A stretch of DNA of 64,000 nt. It comes from Ailurus styani (Eukaryota; Chordata; Mammalia; Carnivora; Ailuridae). The notes beneath the pieces were generated by a model. That model made no database searches and was not told the origin of the DNA. It saw nothing but the letters and a program-made list of their open reading frames with translations. The DNA lies in the NCBI GenBank assembly GCA_002007465.1, contig LNAC01000231.1, forward strand, positions 762,140 through 826,139, in the 5' to 3' direction. Position numbers and translations under genes: made by a program. Below, piece after piece: positions 1-13,839 of the stretch. The first letter of the stretch is position 1. Each line of letters begins with the position of its first letter.

Positions 1-1078
1 TCAACATCCACAATTTTTGTTCCAGAGACAAGCATGGGAGGAAGTTGAGAGACAGTAGGAGGCTAAAACCAAAAATTACAAACATTAGGCAGATAATCCT
101 GAACAATCTTTAGTGGAAATTTGCACAGATAATTGTGAAAATTAATATATCCTGTGCTGGTTAGAAAAGGCAAAGCAAAAAAAAAAGTTATCCATAACTA
201 AGCTTTTACACATTTGTGGTTTTAATCGTTATTTTATTTTATATAAGATTATAAATGCTTATATGTAAACATATGCTTATATGTAAGATTATAAATGCTC
301 GATGAAAGTACCATTTAAATAAGTCTATTTAAATTATTTCTTAATATTTGCATGTGAAAGAATTCTAAGAAGATTGAGATTGATTAAATGCTCTAAGAGT
401 TAATTACAAAAATAACAAAGATAAAACATGGGGAGGGGTTTCCTGCATTATAGGGACACTCAAAACATGTAAGCAATTTTAGACCTGAAATGATGAGCTT
501 AGGCAGGTCATAAGGTGATTTAAATGATTTAAGAAGCTCTCAGAAGTGGAACAAATTTATCTGCAAAGTTAAAATAAAAATTTAACCAAGACCTTTGGTT
601 TAATTTAGCTGAATAAGAGCCATTTTCCAGGGAAATATAACTTGATCATTTATATGTTAGAGATGATGAATGTAAAAATGTAACAACATTTGAGAACTGT
701 GAAAACAATTCAAGACATTCACATTTGATAACATATGCCCTGTTCATCTATATGCTATATGAACTGTCATTGATTAAACATTAATGGATATGAAAAAAAA
801 TAAATTTTCTATCATCACTTTGCCTTAAGACAATAATTGTCATTTCAGTGCACCCTTCCAGTCTTTTCTATATACATGCATTCATAGATAGAGGGAATAT
901 AGATATATACATGCTTACATAGATAAATGTGGTATACTACTGAACATTTTTTTCATAAATTACTTCAGATAACAGCCTTGGTGTCCAGGGATGCTTTTAG
1001 TCATCATCCTACTGGTATTTATGGGGGCATGAAGTGAATGTTAGCCTAACCATGAATACCAAAGCACATTAATATACA

Positions 1079-1130
1079 TATAATACTATATATTATATAT
1101 ATATTATATATATAATATATAATATATAGT
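1079..1130. repeat. TA-rich simple repeat
   Basis: Near-continuous TA/AT dinucleotides forming an imperfect palindrome around tatatatatattatatata. Confidence 0.9.
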
Positions 1131-2164
1131 ATATATCTTTGAAAAAAAGGGAAATATTTTTGGATTTTGTATTGTTTTGAATTATTTAATTGCTGTTAAT
1201 TTCTGTTGGCACAGAAATTGTGAATGCATTGTTATATATATATGCAAGTATTGGATATTCTGTTTACAGTTACCATATGCAGAATTATTTGGAAGTATAA
1301 GTTGCAAACTGTAGAAACTTCATTAAAATTTATAAAATTTAAGTTTAATTATCTAGTTATCTACTTCCATTATTAACACAACCATTGGTGGTTATATCAA
1401 AACAAGACTTTTAAATGGGTAATGATACGATTAATATTGGTTTATATTTGCAAAGAGATTGATAATTTAAGAAAGTGCTCCTAGAAGAATCCAGCAAAGG
1501 TATGGCTAAAGCAGGGCAGGGGAAAAAAAAAGAAAAAATCCAAGCAATGGTACGATTTCAGGCGATGTCCAGGTTTTAGCCCGATTCCATGGAAAACTCT
1601 GGAGGAAGCATAAGCATAAGCATCTGGACTTTTGTACTTCTATAGTAGTCAGTCATTGGATATGGACCACTGGAGGAAGGTGGGGTAAATTCTCAGGCCT
1701 TTTTGCCCCTCCTATGGGAGAGAAGGCTTCCGTGTAGTGACTTAGGCAGAGTATCAACAGTACGCTCTACACATTCAATATTCACAATGTTAGTGTAAAG
1801 TAGAGTATCAGTTATTCTGATACTATAGCTTAAAAAAAAAAGAGAAAGACCTAGCTAAATGGGTGGAGCTAGACTATATCCATGGATAAAAACTTTATAT
1901 TGTTATCAATTAATGCTAAAATTATCATGTGTGTATAAATGTAAATAGTTACTTTAGAAATAATACCTAAAACACTGAAAATGGTGGTGATAAGTTTCAT
2001 TATCCAGGATACCGATCTTATGGAAAATAGGAACCCAGAAGATATCAATTACAAGCTTATTAGACAGTATGGAACTTTGTTTCTTAATTTACCATTTGTA
2101 TTACAGTTAGTATTCAATTTAATAGTTATATAAATGCATTATCAGATTTTGTTAAAAAAAAAAA

Positions 2165-2560
2165 AGGTGAACCAGAGGGTAGGTGGTGGAGGGATGGATT
2201 AAATGGTGATGGGGATTAAGAGTGCAAAAGTGGGGGCACCTGGGTGGCTCAGTTGGTTAAGAGTCTGCCTTTGGCTCAGGTCATGATCCCCAGGATAGAG
2301 GCCTACATGGGGCTTTCTGCTCAGTGGGGAGTCTGCTTCTCCCTCTCCCTTTTGTCTCTCTCCCAGCTCATGCTTGCTCTCTCTCAGTCACTCTCTCTCT
2401 CAAATAAATAAATAAATAAATAAATAAAATCTTAAAAAAAAGGGGGGGGCACTTGTGATGAGCACTGGGTGTTACATGAAGTGTTGAATCGCTCAATTGT
2501 ACACCTGAAACTAATATTACACTGCATGTCAACTGACTGGAAATTAAATAAAAATTTAAA
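2165..2560 (+). mobile_element. L1 3' end, interrupted by a CanSINE
   Basis: The sequence 'gggcacttgtgatgagcact' followed by 'gggtgttacatg' and 'aaactaatattacactgc' is the 3' untranslated end common to carnivore L1 copies. The upstream part 'ggtgatggggattaag' is separated by the SINE at 2232-2441. Confidence 0.7.
2232..2441 (+). repeat. CanSINE (tRNA-Lys-derived SINE)
   Basis: Head gggggcacctgggtggctca, CT-rich middle, (AAATA)n then AAATCTT and poly-A. It lies inside an L1 3' end, whose halves are on either side. Confidence 0.9.
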
Positions 2561-3155
2561 GAAAAAACTTTAAAAAATATGGTGAGAAGAAGCATTTAAA
2601 TAATATTGTTTGCTTATTGGAAAGAGGACCAAGTAACTGTTTATTTTTTGCTTTGTTCTAATTAAGAATGCTTGCTGCATTTATATTCTGAATTCCTTCT
2701 AAATTTGGGGGCATAGTGTCATAACACTCAGAACAGTCACATGCACACAGTTAGTGTTAGCCAATACTTTCCAGTGGATTAAGATGAGAATTATGTATAG
2801 TCAGCTTTTTATCATTGTTAACTGCAGATAATATACAGACATATAGATAGATATCCACTATATATATATGTGCATTAAATATAGATATATAGATATGTGC
2901 CATATAGATATATACAGATGTGTACACTAAAACATAAATGAGATAATTGTGAAATAATTTGGAATCTTTGAAAAAGTCTAAATATAAGATGGAAACAAAT
3001 GATTATCTTCGGAGAAAGTCTACAGATATAAAAATAAAAAATAGTGTGGAAAGCATATGAACTATTAGAGAAAATGAAAATAAATTATGAAAATAATAAC
3101 TACATTTCTACTGTGATCCTTTATTATATGATCTCTAGGATTCATGACTGCATAC

Positions 3156-3242
3156 CGTTCACAGTACTGGCCTTCGTATCCCCGTGGGCAAGCGGTGCAG
3201 CGGTAATCATCGAGGCCTTGCATGACACACGAAGGGCTAAAA
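3156..3242 (-). CDS. LAMA2: LAMA2 exon E12: laminin EGF-like repeat
   Basis: Internal exon of 87 bases. One base completes the split asparagine codon, then come 28 codons and two bases of a final arginine codon. The acceptor is ctttccaactcag and the donor CG|gtatgc. It encodes FSPSCVMQGLDDYRCTACPRG and ends YEGQYCE(R). This matches human LAMA2, where VAEG stands in place of VMQG. It is the last LAMA2 exon in the window: the following exon (expected CAPGYTGSPGNPGG) must lie beyond position 1, because no such segment is seen in 1-3155. Confidence 0.96.
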
Positions 3243-4534
3243 CTGAGTTGGAAAGAAAAAAAAAAAAGATTGTAAAAAATCTTTTAACCTACTTTTTTAT
3301 ATATTTAAGCAATTCTGTCCATTATCCAGATGATTGGAACTTATTTGGGGGTAGTTGGAAATGGCATATTTATAATTATTTGTAAGTTTCTAGTCAAGGG
3401 TAGGATATCACAACAAAATATTATCAATAATAGTTGACAAATAAATATGGTCAGTTTTTAATGAATTTGCAATGCCTTACACTACGTATTTTGAAATTTT
3501 AATAATTATATGACAACCATAAAAATATTAAATATCCAGCAAGTGTCCTGTTGTTCATGAGTTGAAAGAAAAATGGGACTAGAATTCACGCACATTTGTC
3601 TGAAAGCAGAATAAGTATTACTGAATATTTCTCAAGTAAAAAAAAAAAGGTCCTAAAAGCTATATAATTTTTTCTGAAAACTCAGCCCAAATTGCCACTA
3701 ACCCTTCAACACGTGAAGTGTGAATAAATATTTCACTTAAAATAAGAGTGCCTTTTCTAATTTACGTATGGATTTCAAACTAAATTTATTTTAAACACAA
3801 AGTAATGCGATTTCATCTGAGAAAGGAAGGGAAAGCTCTCTACATGAAAATGAATAAGATTTTCTGACAATTTTATGTTCTTTTCTACTAAGTAGGTCTT
3901 ATATAACTTATATAACTGTTCTCACGCCGGCACTGGTAGACCACAGCCCGTCAGGCTTTGCCAGGATTTCTGATCATCTTACCCGACAAAAGAAACACTT
4001 AACAAGACTCGAAAACTAACCTATACCAACATGTAATTTTAGGTCGTTAACAAACTTCTTTCAAATCTAGGTAGAGGATTCCCACTAGATAAAACTACAT
4101 GATGCATTGGAAACTTGGAAGACAAAAATAATATATTTGTTGCAAAAGGGTAATGCTGCAAACACACTTTTTCTTTTTGTTGGTCTGCTGAAGAAGTTGA
4201 TGCTGAAAAAGATATATTGTGTATAGACCAGGGCCACAACTCCTATCAGTCAGGTGCCATTATGACCCTATTTTAACTGTCTTCTAGTGCATTGAATCGA
4301 TAGTACATGAATGAGTAATAAACTCTAACCTTTGTGAAGTACGTGAACAAATTGATCCACTACTCACAAACTCATTATCCAACAAATTTATTTTTGCCTT
4401 TGCAAAATAGATCCACAAATACATAATTGACACATTCTGGCAAGCTTTTAGCTCTCTCAGTTAAAGCTTGATGCCGAGTGCATCTGCACACACACTCACA
4501 TGCGCATACACACACTCATGTATCACATTTTGAA

Positions 4535-4592
4535 CATATATATATATATATAGATAGATATAGATATATGAACCATATATATATATACTTGG
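4535..4592. repeat. TA / GATA simple repeat
   Basis: A run of ta dinucleotides, then gata units, then ta again. Confidence 0.85.
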
Positions 4593-5799
4593 AAACAAGT
4601 TTTTAGACATTTCAAGTGAAACTCTAGAGAGCCAACCTAATTAAGTTATAATCCCTTACAGTAATATATCTGTCTCAATTACTATGCAAAAATGTTATAA
4701 TTCTCCTTGAAGAGTTGATATAAACTTTCTTGAATTATGATATTATGGTATATTGAACCCTTTCCTTAAATCACATATAAGGACTTATGAAGGAGGGTGT
4801 AGGGATCATAACTTACTTTAAGTTAGAGTTGATTCTTTCTGCTCACAACTCCCTCATCTACTCTCCATTCCCATATTATCTGCAGGGCCACTCAGAAATC
4901 CTTGGGCTTTTCTCTTGGTGGCCATCTTAGACATTTCCTTATGTCTGCTAATTCCAAATTTGCCTCAAGAGAGTTTCTAAGATTTGGAGTCTGCTAGTCT
5001 GTGTTATTCCTGTGGATACTATAGGGATGAAATGGCTTCCTGGATCCCACCGTCTTCTCCTCTTTATCCCAGTTCACTGGTTGTTCTTTTTCAGTCTCCT
5101 TTGCTGAATATACATCATGTCCTTGACCTCTTTATGTGCCCTACAGTTCAGTCTTCAGATTTCTCCTATCCTGTCCTGCCCTGTCTCCCTTAAATGATCT
5201 CATTCAGTCTTAAAGCCTTTGTGTCTACCCTAACAGATCTAAAACTGTAAACAATCCCACTGACCTTTGTGTAACTTTCCCCATCTCATCCATGGTCATT
5301 CTGTACTTCCGTTTGGCCATAAGCCAGAGTCAACTTTGTCTCCTTTCTCTCACATTCCACATACACTTTACCTGAAACTGCTGTTCCTGTTGCCAGGAGC
5401 TAACATCATTGCATATCCCTGTTCCAAGCTACCTCTTGTCATTGGAAGACTGTTAGCAGTTAGGACATCTTATTAGCCACTGGAGCTTCCCTGAGTCATA
5501 TCTTGGTCACGATTCCCCCGACCCCATTCCCTCTGTGTCAGCTGCCCTGGGTCCATGCTGTCTGCCAAGCATGGCCAGTCTTCCGGCCAGCGTTCCTGGC
5601 TCTTTCCGCTAGCAGCCTACTCTTTGTCTAGGCAGTCACGTGGCTCTTCCCATTACTTCCTTCCTCTCTGCACAAGCCTTTGTTTACGGAGCTCTTCATG
5701 AGGCCCCTGGCTACCAGGGCACCCCAGCCACTCTCAGATCATTGAGGCTGCTCTATTTTCCCTGACAGCACTTGCACTGCCTGATATCACGTCATACAT

Positions 5800-6215
5800 C
5801 TACTTATGTTTTGCTCAGCCTTACCAAAGTATAACTGGCAAATAAAATTCTAATATAATTAAAGTGTGCATTGGATGATTTGCTATACATAGATGTACAA
5901 ATTAATTAATACATCTATCACTCCCACATATCTACCTTTTGGGGGGTGGTGAGAACACAGGTTCCATTTGCTTAGCAAGTTTCAATTATATAATTATTAT
6001 CAACTACAGTTACCATGTTATATATTAGCTCTTTAGATCTCATTCATCTTATAACTGAAAGTTTGTATCCTTTTACCAGTCTCTCCCAATTTCCCCCACT
6101 CCCCACCGCCTGGCAACCACCATTCCACACTTGGTTTCTCTTCGTCTATGTATTTTTTAAATTCCAAATGTAAGTGAAACCACACAGTTTCTGTCTTTCT
6201 CTGTCTGGCAAAAGA
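5800..6215 (-). mobile_element. Old L1 3'-region fragment
   Basis: Antisense to old mammalian L1 3' sequence: 'ttcccccactccccaccgcc', then 'tggcaaccaccattcc' and later 'aagtgaaaccaca', ending in 'tctttctctgtctggc'. It is heavily diverged and non-coding. Confidence 0.65.
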
Positions 6216-7809
6216 TGGCTGGTATGTTTGGGAAAGAACAAGGGACTCCAACGTGGCGTCACTGTAGAAGGGAAGAGAGGGCATTGATGGGGAAAGGTGG
6301 TCAGATTGCGGAGGGCAGAGGGCTTCTCCTACTCTGCTGAAAAATATCTGACCTTTCCTTAAGTAGGAGGTGGAAAACCCCTGAGCCACCCTGCACTGTC
6401 ACGATGGTTGACAGTTTGTCATATTTGCCTTGGTAAGAAATACTGAAAAACTAATGTGTGGAAGGGAGTTAGTATTCACTCACCACGCCTTACTCCTTAC
6501 TTTTCATAGGCTGCACAGATCCAAGCCACTGAAGAGAGGTATCTCAGCCTCCTCCAATAGTTCAGAATTTATTTTTATATCTTGGGAAGAAGGGCCTCTC
6601 GTCTTTGCCCTGGCTGGCTTCTTTGCTTTGTATTTTAACTCTTCCCTTCTTATCACACACAGGTCTTTGCTTTAATTTGCATTAATTAATGTCCCAAACT
6701 TTAGGTGGCGATATGAGTGGGTCATGAAATCACTGTCGTAGGTTTGAACTAAAATTTCTTCTAATAATGCAGGAGAACAAAATTGAATGAAAATTATAGG
6801 ATATATGTATATATTTATAAATATATTTTATATTATATACACACAGAAGTTTCGTGTGTACCAAGTTAGTATGTGAAAAAATGATTTCTTACAATGGTTG
6901 CAGTCAAGAAAGTTTGAAAGCCACTGAACTAGCCACTTGGATTTGGTATTTTGATCCTTAGAGGGTCCTTTCCATAAAAGTATACTTATACAAATCACAG
7001 AAAACAAAAATGAAAACACACCTTTCTATTAATCCTGCTAAGAAATCAAGGTAGCACTCTTTATCCTTCTTGAAAATTCCTAAAGCTATAAACTGACATC
7101 CTTGTAACATAATGTCTGTTTCCTCAATTGACTATCAAAACTCCTCCATGACCCTCACAGGTCATGGCTCCCCTGTGTACTCAGGCTTCTCTGAGAGCAG
7201 CCGCTTTTCTCACTGGGGGTGTCAGCCCTGTGGTCTCCATCCCCTTGCCTCCCTGACAGTTCCCATCTTGGCTCATCTTTTCTGGATGCTCTAGTGTGGG
7301 GAATTGTCTTTCCTTCTTTCCACAGGCTCCCCTTGGGAAACATGACCCTGGGAAATCTTATTCAATTTTAATTCATTTATTAACATATCTCTTCCTTCAT
7401 CTGCCCTTCCAATTCTATTTCCATCTTCCGCAGTTATTTGCATATTTCCATTTGGACAGATCTTCCATATCAATTTTAACCTATCTGGAACATAAATTGT
7501 CTGTCCTCTGCAGCAGCTCTCTCCTGGTTTCCCTAGTTCAATTAATCGCACTACCATTTTTGAGGGCAACCTGGCTTACAACCTTTGGCTTCAAGTCCTG
7601 CCTGGCCTGAGCTCCTCATATCTAATTAGTTAGCACTCCTGGGGAGCTGCATTCAACAATGCTCTCACATCCTTACCCTCCTCCCCGTCTCGTTACTATC
7701 GCCGACCTGTATGTTCTCATTATCTTTTGCCCAAGTTAGTGCAATACCTTATATTAATCGCGCTCTTCACTTTTTTCCGTTCCCTGTTTTAATTCATTTT
7801 ACTTAGTTC

Positions 7810-8170
7810 TCCCCTAATAGCCTTCTTAAAGTGTGGCTCTGGTCACATTAACCTTTTTGTTTGTTTGTTTTAACTAAAAACTTGCAGTGTTTCCTCATTA
7901 CAGAGAAAATTAAACAGCAATTTCTTAGATGGGTATTCAAGGATTTCTATAACATGGCCTCCATTCTCCTGCTCATTTCATTTGCTCCAAACTCTTATTT
8001 ACTAGTTCTTAAATGTGAAGAACTGTGTTGTCTGTTTTCTAAGCTTCTGTTCATGTAATTTCCTGCTATCTCCACCAGTAAAAACCTTTCAATCTACTGT
8101 TTATGATCTATTATAAATGCTACTACTTCTTTCAAGATGTTCCAGAAGCTTCCAAAATTAAGTGTGGTAT
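7810..8170 (+). mobile_element. L2-like LINE 3' portion
   Basis: The order 'gtggctctggtcacat', 'cttgcagtgtttcctcatta', 'ttcaaggatttctataacat' and 'ggcctcc' follows the L2 3' consensus I remember. It is very diverged. Confidence 0.5.
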
Positions 8171-9473
8171 TTTGTACCTTTGAAGTCCCTTTCCATGTGA
8201 CTTCTCTTAAGACACACATTTTTTTGTGAACCTTTTCAACAGATGTTACCTTTCATTGTTATCAAAGAAGTTATCGGTTAATTACTGAACCTTTCTAATC
8301 CAATAGCTCACATTTTAATAACAATACAATAAATAACATTTTCTTGTTTAAATCTAGTCATCAGAGGGAGATTAGGGAAAGGAAAATAGAAATAATGTTA
8401 TTTTCCATACACCTACCACTTGGTACTTGCATGAACAAAAAGGACATGTATTTTATCCTTGTCAATATCGCACTTACCTAAAAATTCACATTTGACAAAA
8501 GACCTCTGATTCTTGTAAGGAAAAAAAAAAAGAGGAGCTTTCAGAAGAAAGGGAGACAATTTACATGAAAATGTTTTCAGAATGTAAATAAAGCCAATGA
8601 TGAAGGGGAAATAAAACCAAGGAACCTTGAGTCAGCAGGGGGGAATAATCTCTTTATCTCAATTGCTTCACGGTTCTCATACTCTAGAGGAGTCCAGGAT
8701 TCTAATTCTGAACAAACTGCCTTACATTCTTTTCAAAAGCAGATTCTTTGAGAAAAAAAACTGCCCTAACAGGTAGAGACTGAAGTCTATAAATCACATA
8801 CTTTCAAGTATAGACAGACTTCGCAACAAGGGTTCTCTTCAATATATAAACCAATGCAGAATGTGCAGACAGCACTTAAATAAGATATTCTGGTTTTTGT
8901 TTCCCCTTATGGCTGTGTTTCCATGGTACCAAGCTCAGACCATCTTAACAGAACGGGACTGTGATTCTGGGAAATATGGATGTATTTTGGAGCATAAAAA
9001 TAAGGCATCTACCTTGACTATTTTTTTCAATTATTTTTTAAATAATTCTTTACACATTGTGAATTAAACACACAAAACAAGTGGAAGGAGTCCCAAAAGT
9101 CACATAATATGCACTCAAACAATCCTTCATAACTAAGTTTTTGGCAGAACCATACGCAAACACAAGACACTTATAAAAGTGTATAAAATGACACACATGT
9201 ACATATATATCACTTATTTCATAAACATAAATTATGATAATATTAATATTTACATTTTAATTAGTATTACTTATTTGGGACAGACTTCTAATGGAAAAAC
9301 AAACCACAGAGCATTATGTGCTACTTTTGTCATGTTTTTATATTGTTTAAAAAAGTGTCTATCTTAAATTGAGATTTTGCCTACATGGAAAAAATAGTTA
9401 AATCATAGAAAGCCCGTGTGCTACACAGATGGTGCTACTGATTGGGAAATATGGTAATGTTTCTCAATCTTAC

Positions 9474-9598
9474 TTGTTGCTGGAAGAAAGTAGAGGGCAA
9501 GCACATTGTTGACAGTCATTTGGCAATCCCCTGACAATTCCATAATATCCAAGAGCACATCGTTCACAGAAGTCACCAGCAGTGTGATGTTGACAATT
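9474..9598 (-). CDS. LAMA2: LAMA2 exon E11: laminin EGF-like repeat
   Basis: Internal exon of 125 bases: 41 codons from phase 0 plus two bases of an asparagine codon. The acceptor is ttcctttacag and the donor AA|gtaaga. It encodes [32 protein letters not shown] and ACPLLSSSN. The pattern is the classic LE unit with a longer loop of the type found in alpha chains. Differences from remembered human LAMA2 are minor (R for K, L for I). The split asparagine plus the first residues of E12 make the conserved N-F-S sequon. Confidence 0.97.
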
Positions 9599-9750
9599 CT
9601 GTAAAGGAAAAGAGGAGTTTGTTTTCATTTACTGAGAGTTAGAATGTAATTTGTCATATAGCTCTTCACCTATGAGTATGTGTGCCATGTGAACACACAC
9701 AGACACACACATATCATTGAAAGAGTTTTTGAGATACATATATATACTTT

Positions 9751-9957
9751 AGAGAGAGAGGGAGAGGGTGTGTGTGTTTGGGGGGAGGGGTTGGGGGAGG
9801 GGCAGAGGGAGAGAGAAAATCTTAATCGTTCTCCACGTCCAGCACAGACCCTGACTCAGGGCTCCATCTCACAACCCTGAGATCATGACCCTGGGATCAT
9901 GATCTGAGCTGAAATCAAGAGTCAGACACTTCACCAACTGAGCCACCCAGGTGCCCC
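9751..9957 (-). repeat. CanSINE, older copy
   Basis: Antisense copy ending 'actgagccacccaggtgccc'. The tail side is degraded to GA- and GT-rich sequence. Confidence 0.88.
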
Positions 9958-12369
9958 TACTTCACACACTGCTATAATTTATTATATCATCTGGTCATTT
10001 ATGTTTCTTCTAGAATGGTGTTAGGTAAGTACTAAAAATCCTGGGACCTTAGTGAATGCCTGTCAATGGACTTTCTGAAACCAAACCAAGGTGGAAAGAA
10101 TAAATGTTTTGAGGCAACAAGAGGCAAACAAAACAAACAAAGGTCACCCTAGCTACTACACTAAGAATGTTATCCATCTAATTCTTGCCAGATGTTGATA
10201 ACTTTTTATAAACAGAGAGGACCCAATCTGAAACCAGGCATCACAGGTCAATATTTTATTTTTCATGTTCGCATAATAAGAGGCACTTGGGTTATTTGCT
10301 TTAAGACATTTCCATAAGGAGATGAGAATAGTTTCAGAATAGTGTATAGTTTTGTAATTAAAGTTCTCGTAAAGCAAAATTATACTTAATTGCAATAAAT
10401 TCATGCAATGAGGACTTAGGGAAAGCTACATGCCAGGCACTGAGAGGAATCAAGTGAGAGGAAAAGGTCAAATGACATCCAACCCTATACTAATTTACTT
10501 CTACTTTGGGAAAATTATTTTTAAAAATGGTAAATAAGAAACAAGGCAGCAGGAATGCAATATTGACTGTTGTGTAGTGGAGATGTAATACATGACTCTG
10601 GGAGTAGAGAAAAAGGAGGAAAAAGGAGGAATGTGGAGTTGCATTTTAGCTTGATTTTATAGCATAGGGTTTGGAGTGGTCAGAAGGATGACTTCTTATA
10701 AATAATATCAAAAGAAAAGTTGAGAAGCAAAAATGTCAGTAATAAAAAACTGTCTGTTACAGAACTGATCTGAGCAACTCAGGTGGAGCCACAGAGACAC
10801 CCGTGGGCTCCATATTGAACTTGGGCCACAACCCATATGCTGGGCTTTTGGCTTCATTCAATCAAGAAGCACATATTTACTTTTCATGTGTGTTCTAATG
10901 GCCCAAGTTTGGCATCGTATGTGTGGTCATTCACAACATATAGTAACCGAAGTCACTTCCCCAACATTGGAATTATAAATTTTTTTTAGGACTTCTCTTG
11001 ACTCTTTTTTCAGTTTCTGCTCTTGCATAGGATGAAATCATGACATTACCATGATGAATTTTAGGCCATTGTTTTGGTTTTTCATTTTGGGGGCTATATT
11101 TGAAACTGCGTTACACCACTTACAGATGCCTTTTATAATAATGTAAAATGAACCCAGTGTCTTATATAATAGGATACTAACCTCAAATATGCTCAATCTC
11201 CACCTCACTCTCAGCAGACGATAGCCCCCTATTTCCAGAGAAGAGGAAGCACTCATTTGAGTGTTCCCTCGGCTTCCTGTGAAAGACTTGCCATCTGCCT
11301 TGCAGTACTTTCCATCCTTTTAACATTTATTTCTGTCCATAGGAAGTGGTGTTTGTCCTTTGTCTGAAGATACTCTCTTCCTAAACTGGATTCCTTGCCT
11401 TTCTTCCTCCCCCTTTTCACCAGCATCTGCATTTGTCCCTTCTTTGCTCATTTTTCCCATTAGCATTTGAGGCTGGCCCAGACTTCTCTAGCTCAAAAAT
11501 ATCTCTGAGGCCTCAAATCTTGGAAATTTCCATCCTATCTTTGATAACCATTTTAGAAGCATTGTTTACATTGCTTACATTCCTGATTTCTATTTCTCCC
11601 TTCAGCTCTCCCCACTTTAAAAAAGTCTTCTCATGTTACCCTGACTCCAGGCTCACTGGTAAGATCTTTGTTGATAAATCAAAATTTACTGACAATAGTA
11701 AACCCTTATGATACATGAATTTTATGCAGCAGCTAATATTTCTGACTGCTCTTTGAAATTTCTCTTCCTATGGTTTCTTTAATAATATGGTCTGCTGATT
11801 TTTCTTCTAAACCTATGGCTACTCTTTCTTATGCTCCTTCATGGGCTCTACCTTCCCTTTTTGTGTAGTGAGATTGGTGTTCTTGATTCTAACTTTGGCT
11901 CTCAACTCTTTTTTTTTTCCTTTTCCCTAGTTAGTGATTTCACCCATTACTATGACTTTAGTTATCATCTATTTGCCAAAATCTCTAAATTTTATGTATA
12001 TATATGCCAGATGTCTCTAATGAGCTCTAGACTTACCTTTCCAAATGCTTCCTGGATAAATCTTATTGCATAACAAAAGCACCTTGAATTTGAAATATCA
12101 AAGATTAAGCTCTTCTCTTTTTAAACCTGCTAGTACTTGTGTATTGTCCATTTCATTTGGGGTCACTATCACCTGCTCAGTTGTCCAGGCCAGCAATCTA
12201 GAGGCCTCTCTCATCCCAGAGAGCCTGTTTGATCAGTGTGTTCCATGATTCTATTACTGTTTCTTTACTTCCTTGTCTCTACTATTTTTACTGGGCTACT
12301 CTCATATTTACCTGGTTTATTGGAACATTATTTAGCTAAAAATCCTGCTTCTTATTTTTTTTTTATGCA

Positions 12370-12650
12370 ATGATTTCCCCACACTGCAATCAGAATGATC
12401 ATCTTACAGAAATGATCAAACCATGCCTTTCTCTTGCTGGAAAGCCTGCATTAGTTCTCCATTGCCCTTAGGATGAATTATACACTTTACAGCATGGCAA
12501 GAAAGACCTTTATCATCTGCTTACTTACTCCTCCAGCCTAACCTCTAGCACCTGCCACCTTTGTATGCTGTGTGAAAGCCATACAGGACCATCTGAAATT
12601 CTCATGCTTTCTCTGATAAATATTCCCTGATATCCTAAGTCTGGGCTAAA
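12370..12650 (+). mobile_element. L2-like LINE fragment
   Basis: Contains 'atcaaaccatgcctttctct', 'ccattgcccttaggatgaat' and 'cctccagcctaacctc', matching the L2 3' region in order. L2-derived sequence may extend upstream to about 11.4 kb, but I cannot show this. Confidence 0.55.
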
Positions 12651-12737
12651 CGCTCCTTCTAGCTCAACATAGTGACTGAAACATGGTAGTCATTTGGTGA
12701 CTATTCTGAATGACCGAATGTTCAAGATAGGAATATA

Positions 12738-12812
12738 ATTTAATATATATATTATAGTATAATATACTATAATATATATATTATATACATAATAATATAA
12801 TAGAATAATATA
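12738..12812. repeat. TA-rich simple repeat
   Basis: Imperfect tata/taata repeats. Confidence 0.8.
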
Positions 12813-13839
12813 GGAAGCAGAGATCAAACTGGTCAGGCTTCTTAAGATGAAAAAGGCCAAGTCTCAGTCTAATAACTTTACAGAAAGACAGTTAATAGAC
12901 CAAGATAATTTGTTATATTCTGAATTAGGATTTGTTGTATAAATACCATGATCATCTTTTATTCAGCCATCCAAAAGAACCAGTATTTTAGCAATAAAAT
13001 AGCCATTCTATATTTAAGAACAGCATGGCAAGAGATAATAGTTCTGAGATAAATTACCCATAAATTCCAGTCTAAATCATTCAGCAAGGTGTCAGATTGT
13101 GAATTAGCTGGAGAGTGTTTTAAGAACATGTGCTACAGTTATGTGAATAAACATGTGCCCAAAGAATACATAGTATCTTGAACAATTATCAGCATTTCAC
13201 GTTTGTAAAAATAAACCCACTGCATAATGAATTATTTTATGTAACCTAATATAACATTAATAATTGACTCAAAACACTTAAAGATAATGTTGATCATTAC
13301 CAGAAATACAGAGATTCGAAGATATGATTTGCTCCTCTTAATACCTACTACTCTATAATTTCTTCACAGATCAAGCAAATATTTTAACCTTCTCTGGACA
13401 GTCAATCTTTCACAGGTTTGCTAATATACTAAACCTGGTTAACAAAATCAAATGTTCTGTTTAGGTCCACAAACACAACACATAAATCATGATGCTATTT
13501 TTGAAACCTTTGACACAGACCTTTCATATGACTTTCCTGTCTACTTTGAGACACAATATTCATCTTGTATAGAGAAATTAATCTTTGGGAAAAATTCCTA
13601 TACTTTAGATGTCTAATGAGAAGTTTAATTATATTCTCAAGAGTGGTAAGTATATTTTCTAGTACTGTTTCAATAACAGATTAGAATATATGATATTTGT
13701 GGGGGTTTTTTTTGCACATGGGAAAACTGGTGGTATATATTCCTTCTACTAAATCAAAATAACATAACATTAATATTAATTAATATAGTAATATATTACT
13801 ATATTATGTAAGGTAATATAGTACCTTACATCTGAGGTG

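Larger units (their letters stand above)
1..3155 (-). other. LAMA2: LAMA2 intron downstream of E12 (partial)
   Basis: Intron sequence 3' of E12 in transcription order. It contains an L1 3' end interrupted by a CanSINE (2.17-2.56 kb) and a palindromic TA tract (1.08-1.13 kb). The rest is AT-rich with no recognised features and no LAMA2 exon. Confidence 0.82.
3243..9473 (-). other. LAMA2: LAMA2 intron E11-E12
   Basis: A 6.2-kb intron. It contains an L1 3'-UTR-like fragment in antisense (about 5.80-6.22 kb), an L2 3' portion (about 7.81-8.17 kb), TA/GATA simple repeats at 4.54-4.59 kb, and CT-rich possibly L2-derived sequence at 4.8-5.8 and 7.1-7.8 kb. No exon-like segment is visible. Confidence 0.82.

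Noticed and set aside
2232..2441. tRNA-like heads of the SINEs as tRNA genes
   Set aside because: CanSINEs derive from tRNA-Lys and keep promoter-like boxes, but the cloverleaf is not intact and the CT-rich body and A-tail show they are retroposons.
3940..3990. GC-richer stretch near 3.95 kb as a possible exon
   Set aside because: No cysteine pattern and no acceptor/donor pair in a useful phase; E11 and E12 already join in frame.
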